6,683 bases of DNA from an uncultured Clostridium sp. (GTDB lineage Bacteria; Bacillota; Clostridia; TANB77; CAG-508): assembly GCA_900556945.1 (NCBI GenBank), contig USQP01000042.1, positions 1 through 6,683 of the forward strand. Direction: 5' to 3'. The notes beneath the pieces were generated by a model. That model ran no database searches. It was not told the origin of the DNA and saw only the letters and a program-made list of their open reading frames with translations. The position numbers were made by a program, and so were the translations under genes. Below are positions 6,456 to 6,683 of this stretch, one piece after another. Every line of letters begins with the position of its first letter. Position 1 is the first letter of the stretch.

Positions 6456-6683
6456 ATGAAACAAAAAATAGTACGAGCAATAAAAAATAGAAAAATACAA
6501 ATAGCCTTGATGGAATGCGTAGTAGCCATCGGGTGTATGATTGTTTTATTTGTGATGATGAAGCCAAAGGAGGATTTCTTAGCATCAACGTATTCTTATT
6601 CCAAGGTAGAGAGTTATGAAATTGTTGGTAATCGAATAACAAGGATTATGCCTCAGACAAATTATGAGACATTTATTAAGATT
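6456..6683 (+). CDS. N-terminal fragment of an exported or membrane-anchored protein, possibly dockerin-bearing; 3'-truncated
   Basis: The frame is open from the ATG at 6456 to the window end, giving 76 visible residues. AAAGGCGGG at 6436-6444 is a plausible ribosome binding site with an 11-nt spacer. The N-terminus is basic (MKQKIVRAIKNRKIQ), followed by a hydrophobic stretch (about residues 16-35, IALMECVVAIGCMIVLFVMM) that would act as a signal peptide or an uncleaved anchor, and then an extracytoplasmic part. The end, ESYEIVGNRITRIMPQTNYETFIKI, has the pattern Y-x-I..I-x-x-I-x-P-x-T....F that I associate with the segment ahead of dockerin type I repeats in clostridial secreted proteins. 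No dockerin residues are visible, so that assignment is inference. The gene lies about 200 nt after the terminator and probably has its own promoter, which I could not place. Confidence 0.75.
   Translation, partial: MKQKIVRAIKNRKIQIALMECVVAIGCMIVLFVMMKPKEDFLASTYSYSKVESYEIVGNRITRIMPQTNYETFIKI

Noticed and set aside
6376..6529. 8-bp inverted match ATGGCTAC (6376) / GTAGCCAT (6522)
   Set aside because: It is only eight bases over about 150 nt, with no extension on either side and one arm inside coding sequence. This is within chance expectation.
6334..6642. Minus-strand open frame of 102 codons opposite the last gene
   Set aside because: It is antisense to a frame with a ribosome binding site, signal/anchor helix and a sensible protein. 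Its product is Phe/Leu/Ser-rich, as expected for a shadow of A/T-rich sequence.

Overview
The window looks like one end of an assembled contig from a low-GC Gram-positive bacterium, most likely an uncultured gut Clostridia or related Firmicutes lineage. The evidence is the strongly A/T-rich coding sequence, AGA-dominated arginine codons, strong AGGAGG-type ribosome binding sites, a UUG start, an LPKTG sorting signal and Firmicutes-type surface domains. This assignment is an inference, since there is no rRNA or other taxonomic marker. The first 44 bases are not biological: they are an Illumina Nextera adapter with its index, so genuine sequence starts at 45.

Layout: all genes are on the + strand. 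(1) 47-4771 is the 3' part of a very large surface protein, cut off at its N-terminus by the contig end. It carries two prealbumin-like SpaA/Cna-B domains, two SdrD-B-like domains, DUF11-like modules, a TPATGE sorting-like motif and a C-terminal membrane helix. (2) 4772-4878 is a spacer holding a perfect 17-bp inverted repeat, a smaller hairpin and a strong ribosome binding site. (3) 4879-5550 encodes a secreted, membrane-anchored protein with one cohesin-like domain. (4) 5540-6217, overlapping it by 11 bp, encodes a second cohesin-like protein with a classic LPKTG wall-anchoring signal. (5) A strong intrinsic terminator at 6226-6252 closes this unit. (6) After about 200 non-coding bases, 6456 starts a further exported or membrane-anchored protein that runs off the end of the window. 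Its visible part resembles the segment that precedes dockerin modules in clostridial proteins.

How they fit together: the window reads as a cell-surface locus. The large isopeptide-type protein would be a stalk or adhesin. The two small cohesin-like proteins have the architecture of single-cohesin surface receptors, comparable in layout to ScaE of Ruminococcus flavefaciens. They could hold dockerin-bearing partners on the envelope, and the truncated last gene may encode one such partner. The cohesin calls rest on fold-level sequence resemblance. The dockerin link is an inference that needs sequence beyond the window. No sortase, glycoside hydrolase, RNA gene, CRISPR array or insertion sequence is visible.
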